Of a stretch of DNA of 64,000 nt, positions 1 to 11,894 are shown piece by piece. Source of the DNA: Marasmius tenuissimus (taxonomy: Eukaryota > Basidiomycota > Agaricomycetes > Agaricales > Marasmiaceae); NCBI GenBank assembly GCA_029532415.1, contig JAQOTA010000051.1:62001-126000 (forward strand), read 5' to 3'. The notes under the pieces were generated by a model that saw only the letters and a list, made by a program, of their open reading frames with translations, was not told where the DNA came from and did not search any database. Both the position numbers and the translations under genes were made by a program. Within the stretch, counting starts at the first letter, position 1. Each line of letters starts with the position of its first letter.

Positions 1-2
1 CT

Positions 3-2544
3 CAGTCCTGGTGGGAATTCTGTCATGTGCACGCTGTCCACCTCTACAATCGCACTCCTGTGCAACGTTTGAGTTGGCAAACTCCGTTCGAAATGCTTTA
101 CGGTGAAGCACCTGATGTTTCACATTTCCAAGTTATGGGTTGTGCAGCCTACGTTTTCATTCCTGAAGATCGTAGGAAGAATAAGCTCGCTCCTTGAAGT
201 GAGTTAATGACTTTCATCGGCTACCAAGATGGGATGAAAGGCTTCCTGTTCATGCGAAGTAATAATTCTGTATTTAAAGGTAGCACTGCACTATTCGATG
301 AGACGCTGTACAATAAGTGTCCTGATGCCAAAACTCGTGGCTTCACACCTGTCGGTAGTGAACCATTTACTTTGGGTGAAAATCCCAACATTCCTTCGGA
401 AGATGAAGACTCTGATGATGACGGTTTTGATACTCCATTACCAGATCTCAGACGTCGCTCCGAACCTTCTAAGAGATCAGAACCTCAGGTTGACGAACCT
501 GCAGGTGGCCCTGCGCCAGGGGATGTGCCACTCCCTCAATCTGGTCCTCCAACGCCTCCAGGCGAACCCGCCATTCCTCCGCCTGCACCAGCAGCGGATG
601 GTCCACACCGGTCTTCGAGGCAGCGGAAGGGTACAACGCAACCTGGTAATATATTTGGGGAAAAGCGGAACCCAAATAAACCCTCAGAAATTGTTTGCGA
701 CTTAGAAAATAAGACAACTTGGAGAAATGTCACTGGAGATAAAGAACCTACACATCTAGTTGATCGTCCTAGCTCTTCGTGATCTAGGAAAGGCAAAGGT
801 GGTAAAAAGGGGATTCCTGGTCCACTTCTGCCTCTGCCTGCTCCAGAACCCAGTGAAAGCACTGAGTCGCATGAGGAAGAAAGCGTAGTCAAAAGACTGA
901 CCCAAGAAGGGGAGTAAGATTCATGATTTACCTGCTGAACAATGCCGTTCCAGTTCACGATTCACTTCCAATGTCCGATACTCCTGATTTCTCTAACATC
1001 AGAGAGTGGACACTCTGCGATATTCTAAAGTTGCCTGTTGAGCAACAGAAGGAATGGAAGACTGCTTGCCACGAAGAACTTGAGGCACTTTGTAAGCGCA
1101 AGGTCTTCAAACTCTGTGACTTGCCTAAAGGTCGCAAAGCCATCAGAAATAGATGGGTCTTCAACATTAAGTCAAATGGTCGCAAGAAAGCTAGACTTGT
1201 TGCCAAGGGTTTCTCTCAGGTCGAAGGTGTCGATTTTGATGAGATCTTCTCACCAGTTGTTCGTTATGAGACTGTTCATATGATGCTTGCTCTCGCAGCT
1301 CTCAAGAACTGGTACATCACCTCTGTTGATGTCAAGAACGCCTTCCTTTATGGCGATCTTGTTGAGGAGATTTACATGGAACAACCTGAAGGCTTCAAAG
1401 TCAAGGGCCAAGAACGTAAGGTACTACGCCTGCGTCGTGCATTATATGGACTAAAGCAAGCTGCCCTTGAGTGGTGGCGAACCCTCAGCTCGTCTATAGA
1501 AGTATTAGGCTTCAAACGCCTGACTCCTGATGCCGGACTCTTCATCTGCAAAGATCTGAAGAGTGGTGAAGTTGTGTATGCAATCATATATGTTGACGAT
1601 GCACTCTTCATGGGTCCTAACAAAGCTTTTGTTGACAAGAAGAAAGCCGAGTTCATGGCTTGATGGGAATGTCGTGATATGGGCGATGCTAGCGAGTTTC
1701 TCTGCATGAGCATTTGTCACGAAGGCAATAAGATCATGATTGACCAGAAGAATTATCTGAAGAAAGTCCTTGAACGTTTTGGGATGCAGAATGCCAAAGG
1801 TGCTCCTATGCCCTTACCTGCTGGCTATGTGCCAACTCCCAACAATGGTCCAGTCAATCCTGCCATTTGCTCCAGATTCCAGTCTGTGATTGGGTCGCTT
1901 CTTTACATTATGCTGGGCACACATCCTGATATTGCCTATGCAGTTACGAAGCTTTCCCAGTTCTCTTCTAATCCAACAAAGGAACACCTCGATAAAGCTC
2001 TGTATATCTGCTGCTATCTCGCTGGCACGTCAGATTATTCACTTGTCTACGATGGTGACTCTGATGGAGGTCTTCTTGCGTTCACAGACTCAGATTGGGC
2101 TGCCGATCCTATCAAACACTGTTCAATTACAGGCTACTTCTTCAAGTTAGCAGGCGGCATCTTCTCATGGCAATCACACACCCAGAAGACTGTAGCTCTT
2201 TCCTCCACTGAGGCTGAGTATATGGCACTGTCGGATTGCAGTCGTCAAGCTTCCTGGATAAGATTGCTACTCTCTGAACTTGGAATTGACTTGGGTCCTA
2301 TTCCAATCTGCGGAGACAACCAGGGCTCTATCTTCATTGCATCTAATCCAGTTCAAGAACGCCGAACCAACACATCGACATTCGATATCATTATATTCGA
2401 TCGTGTGTTGAAGATGGCAAAGTCGATTTGTTCTTTATTGAAGGAGTCTATAATCCCGCAGACATGTTTACGAAGAATCTCGGACATGAGAAGTTCTTAC
2501 GGTTCAGAGATCACCTTGGACTTGAATTCTATTCGTCCACTTGA
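3..2544 (+). pseudogene. copia Pol polyprotein (integrase end, RT, RNase H), inactivated
   Basis: The polyprotein would copy element RNA into DNA and integrate it. From 3 the integrase tail reads with the typical NRTPVQ and PFEMLYG motifs, then a TGA at 195-197 where the family has Pro-Arg-Ser. A proline- and acid-rich linker (207-782) ends in TGA at 780-782. RT runs 923-1663 with the motifs FSPVVRYETV, DVKNAFLYGDL, LYGLKQA and the catalytic YVDD box. A third TGA at 1661-1663 stands in the same frame between RT and the connection and RNase H part (1679 on). RNase H shows FTDSDWA and STEAEYMALS. One missing base near 2366-2372 shifts the last stretch; the shifted frame continues with NPADMFTKNL and ends at 2542-2544. 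A further frame change lies near 905-923. No functional protein can be made. Confidence 0.92.
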
Positions 2545-2586
2545 TTCGCTCAGATGCGCTTTTCAGCTGCACTTAGCGAGGGGGTG

Positions 2587-2850
2587 TGTTGAATCCGTGG
2601 ACTATAATTAGATCCTGGTATATCCGAAGTCCCGGTTCATACTTCCCGCCAATGTATTATGCGGGACAATGCATTCGCTATTGTTCCATTCTTCATTCTT
2701 CATTATGCTCATATGTACAATTTCTATTGTCGTCCCTATATGGTAACTCTATTGTATCTACATGTATATAAGCTCGTAGTTCTCTACTTGAATCTAAAGT
2801 GTGCTTGAGCTTCTACGTCTCGCCTCTACCTCTCTAAACTCCTCTCTGGT
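2587..2850 (+). repeat. Probable 3' LTR of the copia element
   Basis: The stretch starts TGTTGA immediately after the purine tract that follows pol. It contains a TATA-like TGTATATAAG near 2763-2772, consistent with an LTR promoter, then a pyrimidine-rich segment. The left edge is well supported and the right edge is approximate. No second LTR is in the window to define the terminus or a target duplication. Confidence 0.6.
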
Positions 2851-2884
2851 AAGTAGTAGTGTAGCCATGTTGTAGTCCTCTGCG

Positions 2885-3247
2885 CTAGGCATCATGCCGG
2901 CTCATCATACGCGAGCTTCCAGAATCGAGAGCAAAGCCCGCACCAGCACTGCGAACCTCGTGGAACAATCTGGACGTCTTGGCGCACTTCTGCTCAGGTT
3001 TGTGCTGCCTCCTTTTGAGGCTGGCGAGATCTCTCCAAGGTTTTTTCTCCTCGGGTGCCAATTGTTTCCAAGCAATGGCAGCTCGTTTACTGAGCTGGGC
3101 ACCCAGATGACTCTCACCCCGGAGGTTGCTTTCCTTGCAAAACTCAGAGCAGAATAGAATGAAACAGTTGAGCGAGTGTATGGGCTTGTTGGAAGATTCG
3201 GACGAGGAAGCGGACGAGGAAGACAACGACAACAACGGGGGCTCCAT
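2885..3247 (-). pseudogene. HMG-box gene fragment, left arm of inverted repeat
   Basis: On the minus strand this reads an open frame of 120 residues that starts with the same Met-Glu-Pro-Pro N-terminus as the gene at 5892. It carries a serine/acid-rich leader, then an HMG-like box (NCFILFCSEFCKES, AIAWKQLAPEEKKPWRDLA). HMG boxes bend DNA and occur in fungal transcription factors. Similarity to the right-arm copy fades after the ALDxGSS motif (about 2910), so the C-terminal half is missing. It is a partial duplicate joined to unrelated sequence near the copia LTR. Confidence 0.7.
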
Positions 3248-3690
3248 GGGATCGGCCGGGAATAGGGATTTGTCGTGTACTGGAGAGTGAGTTAGGAAAT
3301 CTAGCCTACTTCAGCCTTTCACAACTAACCAAAAAGATACAGAGACGTATCGGTGGAATTGAGACATGCTCCTGAGGGCATGGTTGACAATGAACGAACA
3401 GGAGACATCCTTGGAGAAGAAGCTTGAGAGGCTGAGAGTTAGTCAAGAGGGATCGCTGAGATTCCGAAGCCGGTTGATATCCACCATTCCCTGGCTGCCT
3501 TTTCAATCAAAGTGTCCCTGGGAGATGGGAATTTCACCCCTCCATAATAGCACTTCGTGTTTTGACCACCCTCCATGTTATCACATTGTGTTCGAATACC
3601 CCTCAATGACGGTATGGTGGTCCCGAAAAGGGATAAAGGGCGACGCCAGACTGGAACATGATCCCTTTGGGTCTGTCAAGGGAGTAAGCC
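2910..3690. repeat. Left arm of large inverted repeat
   Basis: This arm is matched in reverse complement by about 5490-6240. It contains the HMG-box start, its upstream region and part of the dispersed repeat described at 3516. Matching is near identical around the HMG start codons (3247 and 5892) and weaker outward. About 1.8 kb of unrelated sequence lies between the arms. Confidence 0.8.
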
Positions 3691-3960
3691 TCATGTTTAT
3701 TAGCCTTGTGTTTGCTAGCCTCACAATGTTGAAAGAAGAGGTTCGGGGGGCATTCCCAAGGAACCGAAAGACCTTATATCTGATAATTGAGTTGTGGAGG
3801 TGGTTTTGGACGATGGCTCCTTATGTCGAAGTTTCAGCCCAGATCCGCTGTTTACCCCTGCATGAGCGCGAGGTAACCGGATCCATGTTTTTAGCATTGA
3901 GGCTCATGAGGAATATTGCACATCTGTTTAGAAGCTTGCAGAGCTGAAGAGGTTCGCTGG
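3516..3960 (+). repeat. Dispersed repeat, copy 1
   Basis: Unclassified repeat beginning at GAGATGGGAATTTCACCCC. It shares blocks in order with 5400-5615 (reverse strand) and 20585-21090. Shared blocks include the ATAATAGCACTTCGTG region, a TTATCACAT block, AAAGGGATAAAGG, and GTTTCAGCCC near 3830-3845. The first shared base is the same in copies 1 and 3, which suggests a true element edge. No terminal inverted repeat or coding sequence was seen; it may be a solo LTR or a SINE-like element. Confidence 0.65.
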
Positions 3961-4083
3961 GTTGAAGTGCTTGCTATGATATTCCAAGGGTACAGGCAAA
4001 AAGCTGTATGATGGTGGTGGTGAAAGGCGAGAGTCGGGGTTGGGCGCTAACAGGCACTAAACAACTTAGGTGCATCGCCACTG

Positions 4084-5320
4084 ATGGGCCCTGAGCCCCA
4101 CGGTCAGCGGCGAGTGTGCCAGCTGGCTTGTTCAACCCGCTCACGCTGCCCGCTCGAGTTTCCTAGATCTCCTACTTGCGAGTTCGTTGCAAGTCCACTT
4201 CCAGACCCGGTTCTTCTCTTAACTTTACAATCAGACGATACAGGTCACTCTTCTCATATGTCAAATCATCACCACACGAACGCCCTCCAGACGTCGATTC
4301 GATTCGCAGAGGTATGTCATTTCTTAAGTTGTCTTGCCAAGCACTCCTGATTCTCCAGTATCCCTTTGTGGACCTGGGGAATTCATGAGGCATTTGTCGT
4401 TTGCCCTTCAATTGTTTCTGGACTTGCTATTCTCCACTTTTCTTTCTTTTCTGGTCCCTCTCATTTCTGGTCTTATTCTTGTTATTCATAGCATCCCTCA
4501 CTCAAGCCATTCTCTCGAAAGTTAGCCCTGCACCCAATGGACGCCAAGAACGACATGCTTCTCGAACACATCAAGGAACTTGAGCACGAGAATCAATCTC
4601 TTATTTGCGAGGTTCCAATTCTGGTACCAAGCTAACTAACCTAACTCATTGACGACACCATCAAGCAGGCAGGTCTCGAGGAGGCACATGTCATGCGTAA
4701 CGAACTCCAATTCCAACTCGACTTTGTTACACCACGGACACGAGGAAATAGAGCGTCAGGTGTGTTCATTCATCCTTCCCAATAGCCTTCTGTCACTAAT
4801 TGCAGCGCCATTCGAACAGCATGAGCAACATATTCAGAGGTTCGCGTTCTCACTCTTGCGGCCCTATCATTCTGTAACACACCTCTATAAGCTCAAACAG
4901 GAGATAACCAGTTTGGCAGACGAGGTTTGTTTCTTCTCTGAATCCATCGGCTTAAACAACATTTTGAATTCAATCACAACCCCAGAGCAGTAACGAATCT
5001 GTGCAAGCGGAAGAGCATCAGACTGCCCTACTCAGGAATCAGGTCAGACACACCACCCCCCCCCCCCCCGTCCATTATCATGCGACGCTCACGTACACCC
5101 TGGTCAGTGCGCCCTTGAGGCTTGAAGCCTCCAATGCCCAACTTTCAGATAACCAACATTGGAGAATCAGAATAATCAAGCCAAAACAAAATAACATTCC
5201 TCTTCAAATCGAAGTCTGACAGGGGTTCGTGTGATGATTTAATGCATGAGATTAGCTATCTGCATGATCTGAGAGTTGAGGCGAGAGAAGAAAAGGGCCT
5301 AGAAGTGAACTTGCGAGTAA
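4084..5320 (+). pseudogene. Possible multi-exon coiled-coil gene remnant
   Basis: Several short open blocks are separated by GT-AG intron-like gaps. One starts with ATG at 4536 and reads DMLLEHIKELEHENQ, a heptad-like coiled-coil start, followed by an intron. A second block (about 4680-4755) contains EEAHVMRNELQFQLD. Another near 5230-5310 reads SYLHDLRVEAREEKGLEVN before a GTAAGT donor. The style resembles the coiled-coil genes at 11895-17342 and 17872. The model cannot be joined into one clean frame and runs into dispersed repeat copy 2. A run of about 15 C lies near 5055 in an intron. No function assigned. Confidence 0.4.
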
Positions 5321-5399
5321 GTAGGATACTTGGGCGGGCGGCGTGTAGTTCGATCAGCCGTCTGGGTTTCTTGGGTATGCCTTCCAAACCTCTCCTTCT

Positions 5400-5615
5400 A
5401 GATGTGCGAGGCTAACAAACATGAGGTCAACACCGTTGACAGACCCACAAGGTTCAAATTCCGGTCTGACATTGCCCACGGGCCACGGTCAAACACATGT
5501 CGCATTATTGAAGGACCCTACCCGGTCCTTTATCCCTTTTCAAGGGAACATGATGTGATAACATGGAGGGTGGTCAAAACACAAAGTGCTATTATAGAGG
5601 GGTGAAATTCCCATC
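5400..5615 (-). repeat. Dispersed repeat, copy 2 (reverse orientation)
   Basis: Reverse-complement copy of the repeat at 3516 and 20585. It shares with copy 3 the blocks around GGGCAATGTCAGACCGGA and GGGTCTGTCAA that are partly lost in copy 1. Its far end merges into coiled-coil exon-like sequence at about 5320-5400. Confidence 0.6.
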
Positions 5616-6240
5616 TCCCAGCGACACTTTGATTGAAAAGGCATTAAGAAAATGGTGGATATCAACCAACTTTGGAATCTCAGTGATCCCTCTTGACTAA
5701 CTCTCAGCCTCTCAAGCTTCTTCTCCAAGGATGTCTCCTGTTCGTTCATTGTCAACCATGCCCTCAGGAGCATGTCTCAATTCCACCGATACGTCTCTGT
5801 ATCTTTTTGGTTAGTTGTGAAAGGCTGAAGTAGGCTAGATTTCCTAACTCACTCTCCAGTACACGACAAATCCCTATTCCCGGCCGATCCCATGGAGCCC
5901 CCGTTGTTGTCGTTGTCTTCCTCGTCCGCTTCCTCGTCCGAATCTTCCAACAAGCCCATACACTCGCTCAACTGTTTCATTCTATTCTGCTCCGAGTTTT
6001 GCAAGGAAAGCAACCTCCGGGGTGAGAGTCATCTGGGTGCCCAGCTCAGTAAACGAGCTGCCATTGCTTGGAAACAATTGGCATCCGAGGAGAAAAAACC
6101 TTGGAGGAATCTCGCCAGCCTCAAAAAGAAGCAGCACAAACTCGAGCAGAAGTGCGCTAAGGCAACCAGATCGCTTCACAAGGCTCGTAATGCCTTGAGC
6201 GCTACAGAGACTGCTCTCGATGCCGGGAGCTCACACAGTG
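5490..6240. repeat. Right arm of large inverted repeat
   Basis: Reverse complement of about 2910-3690. It includes the upstream region and first exon part of the longer HMG-box gene. The two copies differ by scattered substitutions and short indels. Confidence 0.8.
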
Positions 6241-6913
6241 CGAAGGGACCGTCTGTTTCATACACAGCAACTACCTCCTCAGACTCTACATCTTTCTGAG
6301 ACGACAAGGACGAAACAACGACAAGTGCTTGGGGCACTGGTGTGGATCCGGTAACCAATGTTGACGTTGCTTCTGATTTTGCGGAGAGCCTTTCATGGTC
6401 CAACCTCGAACTTCATCCCCTCTCAGGCGACACTCCTTCGACCTTCACGTTGTTCTCAGCGGCTCCTCTTACCCAAGACTCAGATTTTCCGATGGTAGGT
6501 CAACCCGCTTTTCACCTCTGTAATCGTTTCCTGATGCGGCTTTGGTCTCACAGTCCGACGAATCTCTTCTATCATATCTCTCATCTCTCCTAGATCCGAC
6601 GGAGGAATCCAACCACCTTTTTGGCCTGAAGCCAGAGATCTACCCTTTGGAGCCCCAATTTGACACTGTGGTAACCACGACCAACAGCCTGATGGACGAT
6701 TTCAATGAGCCACCGGGTATGTCGAGCAAGACCCAGTATGACCTCAGATTGGGTTTTGAGCTGGGTGACGACTTGTTTGCTTGGCTTTCACCACAGTAGT
6801 TTCCTGTATTTAAAGCAGGTCACGATGAACATTCTCTTCGTCTTTCGCAGCAGGTGGATAAGGAGCCCATATTCAGAAACAAAGCCCATAAGTCTGAAGA
6901 GAGTGCTGAGTGA
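5892..6913 (+). pseudogene. HMG-box transcription-factor-like gene with nonsense codons
   Basis: Exon 1 starts at the ATG at 5892 and has a Ser-rich leader, then an HMG-like box at about residues 30-85 (NCFILFCSEFC, AAIAWKQLASEEKKPW, KKKQHKLEQK). HMG-box proteins bind and bend DNA; in fungi they include mating-type and developmental regulators, but I cannot place this one. Reading continues in the same frame through a TGA (6297-6299) into an acid/Ser-rich region to 6494. A 59-base intron (6495-6553, GTAGGT to CACAG) keeps phase. The next block (SDESLLSYLSSLL, FELGDDLFAWLSPQ) reaches a TAG at 6797-6799, and the same frame continues to TGA at 6911-6913. Alternatively an intron at 6796-6850 removes the TAG. 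The acidic tail looks like an activation region. Confidence 0.65.
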
Positions 6914-9177
6914 GTCTTGTATTCTACTTGTTGAGAGCGATGATTTCCATGCTTTGTGTACTGACTAGATTCCATCTCCTATTGGCAGATCTTTACGTTC
7001 TCAATTCCTGCCCAGAGTCGTACCTTCGATCACTTATACACACTTGATAAATATTCAAATTGTGAGATCGTTATACACCACTTGTTCGATATATTGCGTG
7101 AACCTCGACAGACGTCGACCAAGTACCAGAGCCCAAGATTCAGAAGTACATGAGATGACCGGCGCCTATGATCATGATTGCCTGTATGAAGATTCCGAAG
7201 TGCCGGCGAGCTGCTGAATTCGGTAACGTATTCTCAGCGCCAAAATCGAGCGCTGTTGCCAAACAGAGTATACACGTCCTCTTTGCTCCTGACTGCCATG
7301 AAGTTCCTTCTCATTCTGTTACCTTTGCATGCAATATCTTCATGCACGGATTCTCTGGCCAGTACAAGGTTGGACTGTATACAGCATGCACATCCTTCTT
7401 GGCCGTCGATGTCCAGCAGATCCCACCGCTGTGCGGGATACCCACACATCAACTGTGTCATTCTTTCGTCTCTACCGAACCCACATCGACAAAATTCTCC
7501 CAGGCGGCGATCACAACTAGAGATGAGCAGGCCAGCGCTAGGCTAGAGAGGAAGACATGCTCATTACATTCAACATTCCGAACCTGAACCTGAAGTCCCT
7601 CGCTCCATATCTCCAGGGTCTAGTTCGAACGCCTACCTCATCGCTTACCCTCCCAACACCACCATCGACATGAGGTTCTCATTCTCCGGTTTCCTTTTTC
7701 CTTCCATCTGACGTTATTCTTCATTTTTCCCTTTAGTGGGGGATGATTAAGATATAAAGTAGGAGATAAAACTGAAGACAAAACCGGAGAGAAAAGAGGA
7801 ACAACAACAACCCCAACTTCCCAGGTATCCCAGGCTCAGGTATCTAACGGTCCCTGTCATTGCCAACGGAGGCCCATAGGGTGAGTCTTTATGCCTTCTT
7901 TTACTTCTAACGGATATATTCTCTAACCATTTCGCGGGCAGGTGTGGCCCTGCATTGCACCCTTGTTGTAGTCGATGCTAGAGATCAAGCAGAGTCTATC
8001 TCGCCCTCCAAACATGGAAATTTTGCTGACCGGTCTTATAGGGTCGTTCCAGAGCTCTCGCCCCGTTCTTGCCCTCTTGTACGAGAAGCACAAGATAAAT
8101 CGCCCTGGGCTATCTACTCTCAACACTCACTTTATTCTGGACTATTGTAGACAGCCGTTGCTGCAATCGACATTACGGCAGACCTACTGCAAGGCATCTG
8201 TACATTTGAACTCGGGTATTCGTTTGAGGCACACACGGACGTGATCGCGAAGTCTGTAAGTTTCAGTTGACCTTGTGCACGGCGCTGACTTCCTTTGATC
8301 AACAGCAATGGACGCTTAAACTCTCGTTTTGGCCCCGACCTACGACATTTAACCCATGGCCAGCCAGCCAACATTTGGGTGCTCGTGGTAGCCCAGGTCT
8401 CTCTACTGTTTTTGTAGCGAAGAGCACACCATAAATGATCCTCTAACGGTTCAGCGTCAGCTTGGTCATCCGTGGTACCGTACTGGCCAGTGAGTCAGCA
8501 TTGATCCCTTCGTGGTTTACACCGGTTCTCATATCATTCGAGGTCCAACCCGGGCTTGCATCACGGCAAGAATTCACGTATACATGGTTCAACATTTCTC
8601 CAGGCAGCGGGTGGGATCACTCACTCACATTGCAGTTCTTCTTGCTGTTGTCTATGCCCCAAGAATTCTCTGAATCTCTTTGAGAAGGCATGTAAACATG
8701 ACGAGGATATATATAATAGGCCTTTCGATTCTGCTTCTAGTCACAAGATGTTTGACTCTTTTGTAAGACTATACAATGAGAAACATTGAGAGATGCGACT
8801 AACAGACTGGGACTTGAGCCAGACCTCTAGTCAGTACATTCGTGTGATGTCACATCACTGCGTGCCACTCAAACAAATATCAATTCTGCACTGGGATAAA
8901 TTTGTTGATCAACACAGTTCTCTTCTCTCTTGGTCACCACTGGCACTAGTGCAGCGCCTTCCTCCCACTTCGCGGTGTGTAACGTTGTCTATCACGGGTG
9001 TCTGCTACCCACCTCATGCCATTTGTATTGTGAACTGTCTTCTTCCAAATGGAATCGATCCTGGGTCCAAGGGCAGAAGGCAGCTCGCAATGCGAAAGTC
9101 ATCGAGTTGGCTAGCAGGCACTTGAAAGAGCAATTTTAGACCAGTTCTGGTCAACGTTTTAGTTTTCTGGTGATACT
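6914..9177. other. Intergenic or decayed stretch, no gene recognised
   Basis: There are only short open blocks with intron-like borders. One of the better ones, about 8150-8257, reads AAIDITADLLQGICTFELGY before a GTAAGT donor. Its intron ends at 8306 and a second block follows with KLSFWPRPTTFNPWPASQ. Another possible exon is about 7571-7672. I recognise none of these and they do not join into a convincing gene. Confidence 0.35.
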
Positions 9178-10737
9178 ATGTCAAATGGCCGTACCGTACG
9201 TGGATAGCCTGTCTCCAAACCTGCCTCGCTGATCCCTGCTGATCCTCGTTTCAGACCCGGAGCGGCCGCCGCTATGTTGAGTTTTGGCAAGATCTCGGGA
9301 ATATCAAAATTGTCACTATCAAATTGTCGTGCCCTCTGTTGGATAATTTATTACAACAGGCACTCGAGCGAGAAGCCCAGCCAGTTGATGATCCCTTAGA
9401 AAATTTTGATACTGATCTCCCTTCTCAATCGACGTTGGATCCGAATCTTGCACCACCTGTCAAAAAACGAGCTGTCCCCGAAGATGAAGACGCGGAAGAA
9501 CCAGCAAAAGGCCATAATACACACCGGCATTCAAAACGATGGAAGCGTCGGGAAGTCTGAATGCACGCCGACAGGCACCTTCATTCTCATCATCTTTTAG
9601 CCATCCAAACTTGTCAAACAGTCTCAAGCTCTCTGAATGTGGCTCAACTGCCAGCAGCGAGTGGTGGGTATATCAGCCAAGACATCACTGGACCGAGTCA
9701 TAACGTTTGGGATGTCGGCTAGTACAGATCTCAACCAGCTTGGGACTACGTAGAATGGGATGGAACGTATGTACACCGTTCTCCCAATTGCCTGCTCTTG
9801 CTCACCTTACATCCATAGCAACACCCTTTTGCTGGTGGACGAGGCTGGGCAAATATTTATGGTTGGATTGAAGAACATACGGGACCCATCATACAATGAA
9901 GACATGGAGAAACTGGCTGACCCTCTTGAGGGCGCTCAAACGATGAAGCTCAAACTCAAGAGGGAAGATCTCAACCATCTTCGGGGAGAAGGATTTGCTG
10001 CTGCGGCTACAGGTTGGTCGATGGGTGGGGGTCAGGATAGAGTCACACACAGTGCAGGGAAGCATGAGGAAGTCACGCAGAACCTCATCCAAGAACCATG
10101 CATGTGGCGACTGGCTTCTACGCAGGACGGTATGTGCTGGCACATCTCTTTCGGAAGGATGACTTACCTATGTCATTTCAAAGCTGGCTTTGCGTGCTGG
10201 TTGTTCAGGAACTACGAGCTCCACAAGGAGTCCATGGGCCAACTCAGGTCATCAATCGAGGGCTTCAAACCGAACTTTGACCGTAGTCAGTTTGCCTCTC
10301 TCACTTGCAATTTTGGACCACAGGTCTGCACCTCAATCCATACTGATGCGAAAAACTGTCCCCACAGCATGTGCGCGATCACTGCTGTCGGCCAGTTCAA
10401 ATCCTCGGAGGGTGGTCACCTGGTCCTGCCTGACCTCAAAGTCATCATTGAATTCCCTTCTGGCTGCACATTTCTCCTACCCTCTGCGGTACTTCAGCAC
10501 GGTAACACCCAGATTCAAGAGGGAGAAACCTGATATTCTGTCACCCAGTACAGCGCTGGTGGGATATTCTGATGGCTTGAGTATGGACAGCAAACGGAGG
10601 ACCAGTTTCAATGCCAAGACCCATCGGGGTTTCAGAAGATGATGAAGGAACGCGAGGGACGTTGGTCAAGGATGATCAACATGTTTGTTACTTTGGATGA
10701 TGTTCGTCAATACCATAGCGTCAATCGCAATTCGTGA
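9178..10737 (+). pseudogene. TET/JBP-like 2-oxoglutarate Fe(II) dioxygenase, four nonsense codons
   Basis: Four exons fit exactly: 9178-9195, 9255-9766, 9819-10129 and 10184-10737. Introns are 59, 52 and 54 bases with GTACGT or GTATGT donors, and the sum is 465 codons with matching phases. The N-terminus reads TRSGRRYVEFW and a basic KGHNTHRHSKRWKRRE stretch. The C-terminal domain has NFGPQVCTSIHTD (the His-x-Asp iron pair), then GGHLVLPDLKVIIEFPSG, and PSAVLQHGNT with the distal His. This matches agaricomycete TET/JBP-type dioxygenases, which are linked to DNA modification and often sit near KDZ transposons. In-frame stops are TGA 9558-9560, TAG 9720-9722, TGA 10531-10533 and TGA 10570-10572. 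The third stands directly after Gly-Glu-Thr, where the family appears to have the Arg that would bind 2-oxoglutarate. It is dead as it stands. Confidence 0.8.
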
Positions 10738-11894
10738 CTATGCCTGGTGTACGCGCTGTGCAGTGTTTGTGCTTCACCTTATCTTACTAAATGATGCTGA
10801 TACATATTATGCCTATTTCTATCTGGGCTGTTGAGATGATCCTGTGCATGGATGTGACACGTTTGAATAATCCGGACCACCAGGCGGCGGGTTGCAGTGG
10901 CAACACCTGTCACCTGTGTTTGAACTATGTTGTGGGGGGTTTTGGGAGAACGTTCGAATGAAAGACCTCTGAGAATAGGGAGTCTTATAAACTAGTGGAT
11001 GGTTTGAATGTGATCATGTACATATATATAAGAACATATCTTGTTTGAACACTCTAAGGTCGACGCCTGTAGTATTGAGAGTAGCTGACTTCGGCTGTGG
11101 GTCAGACGTCATGCACGTCATGAGCGAGAGCTTGAAGACTCTTTTATCATCACATGAGTGACCAGGATGCAGAATCTGTCTCTATTTGTCCAACTCTTGC
11201 TACTAGCTCAGTAACAGAGAGCTATTCAGGGGGGATCTTGGGACGGAGAATGGTTATTGGTCCCTTAGACGATGATTTTGGAAGGAAAGTCCAAAAACAT
11301 AACAGTCGTCAACAAATGTCTTCTTGCCTCACCTTCAGTAGTACCACCTTGAACAGATGAAATTTTTTTGTGAACCGAAGAACGTTAGAAACTCGGATGG
11401 CGAGACTTGAATTGGAATGATTGTCTTTCCGGTATCGTCAGGAGGGCACGCGAGACCAGGCCCGAGTCAATTATTATTGGGCACCGACCAGAGAAACATG
11501 ATGCTGTTCATATATGGACAGAAGGCTCATGTACCATTTGGAACTCACAGCATTAAGGGCCTTTCATAGAGCGCAACGAGCCTCTGCTAGTTCGTGAGCC
11601 CTTTGTAGTCCCTTCACGAGCTGCTCTTGACCTACGATTGACAACTACAATTCATGAAGTACAACGTGAGCAACAGAAGGGACGAATTTTTGAACATACC
11701 AAGGTATCTCCCTCCCTTAGAATCAATGATAAATGGTGTAGAGGACGAGGGCGAGCAGAGATTTCATTGATTTTGAATTGATTGATATTTACAAAGGAGT
11801 AATTGTAGGCCGTGCATTCCAAGAATTTGTTCAGTAAATATAAATACAACCACTCCCATACGAGTGGAGAAAAGGATGTCTTGAACATACTCGT
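10738..11894. other. No gene recognised
   Basis: This lies between the 3' end of the dioxygenase pseudogene and the 3' end of the minus-strand coiled-coil gene. A TATA-like run (about 11020-11033) and a 68-residue open frame at 11154-11360 are present but show no recognisable motif or intron support. Confidence 0.5.

Larger units (their letters stand above)
1..2850 (+). mobile_element. Ty1/copia LTR retrotransposon, 5' part outside window
   Basis: The order of domains is integrase C-terminus, reverse transcriptase, RNase H and then a probable 3' LTR, which is the copia (Pseudoviridae-type) order. The 5' LTR, gag, protease and integrase core are left of the window. A purine-rich tract (about 2577-2584, ending GAGGGGG) sits directly before a TGTTGA start of the LTR, as expected for a polypurine tract. 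The element is dead: it has three in-frame TGA codons and at least one frameshift. The right LTR edge is not fixed because the 5' LTR is not available for comparison. Confidence 0.93.

Noticed and set aside
5050..5070. Run of about 15 C as a possible regulatory or slippage signal
   Set aside because: Homopolymer in an intron-like gap; could be sequencing or assembly noise and has no supporting context.
7168..7587. 139-codon open frame
   Set aside because: No motif, no codon or intron support, and competing frames overlap it; listed only within the unassigned stretch.
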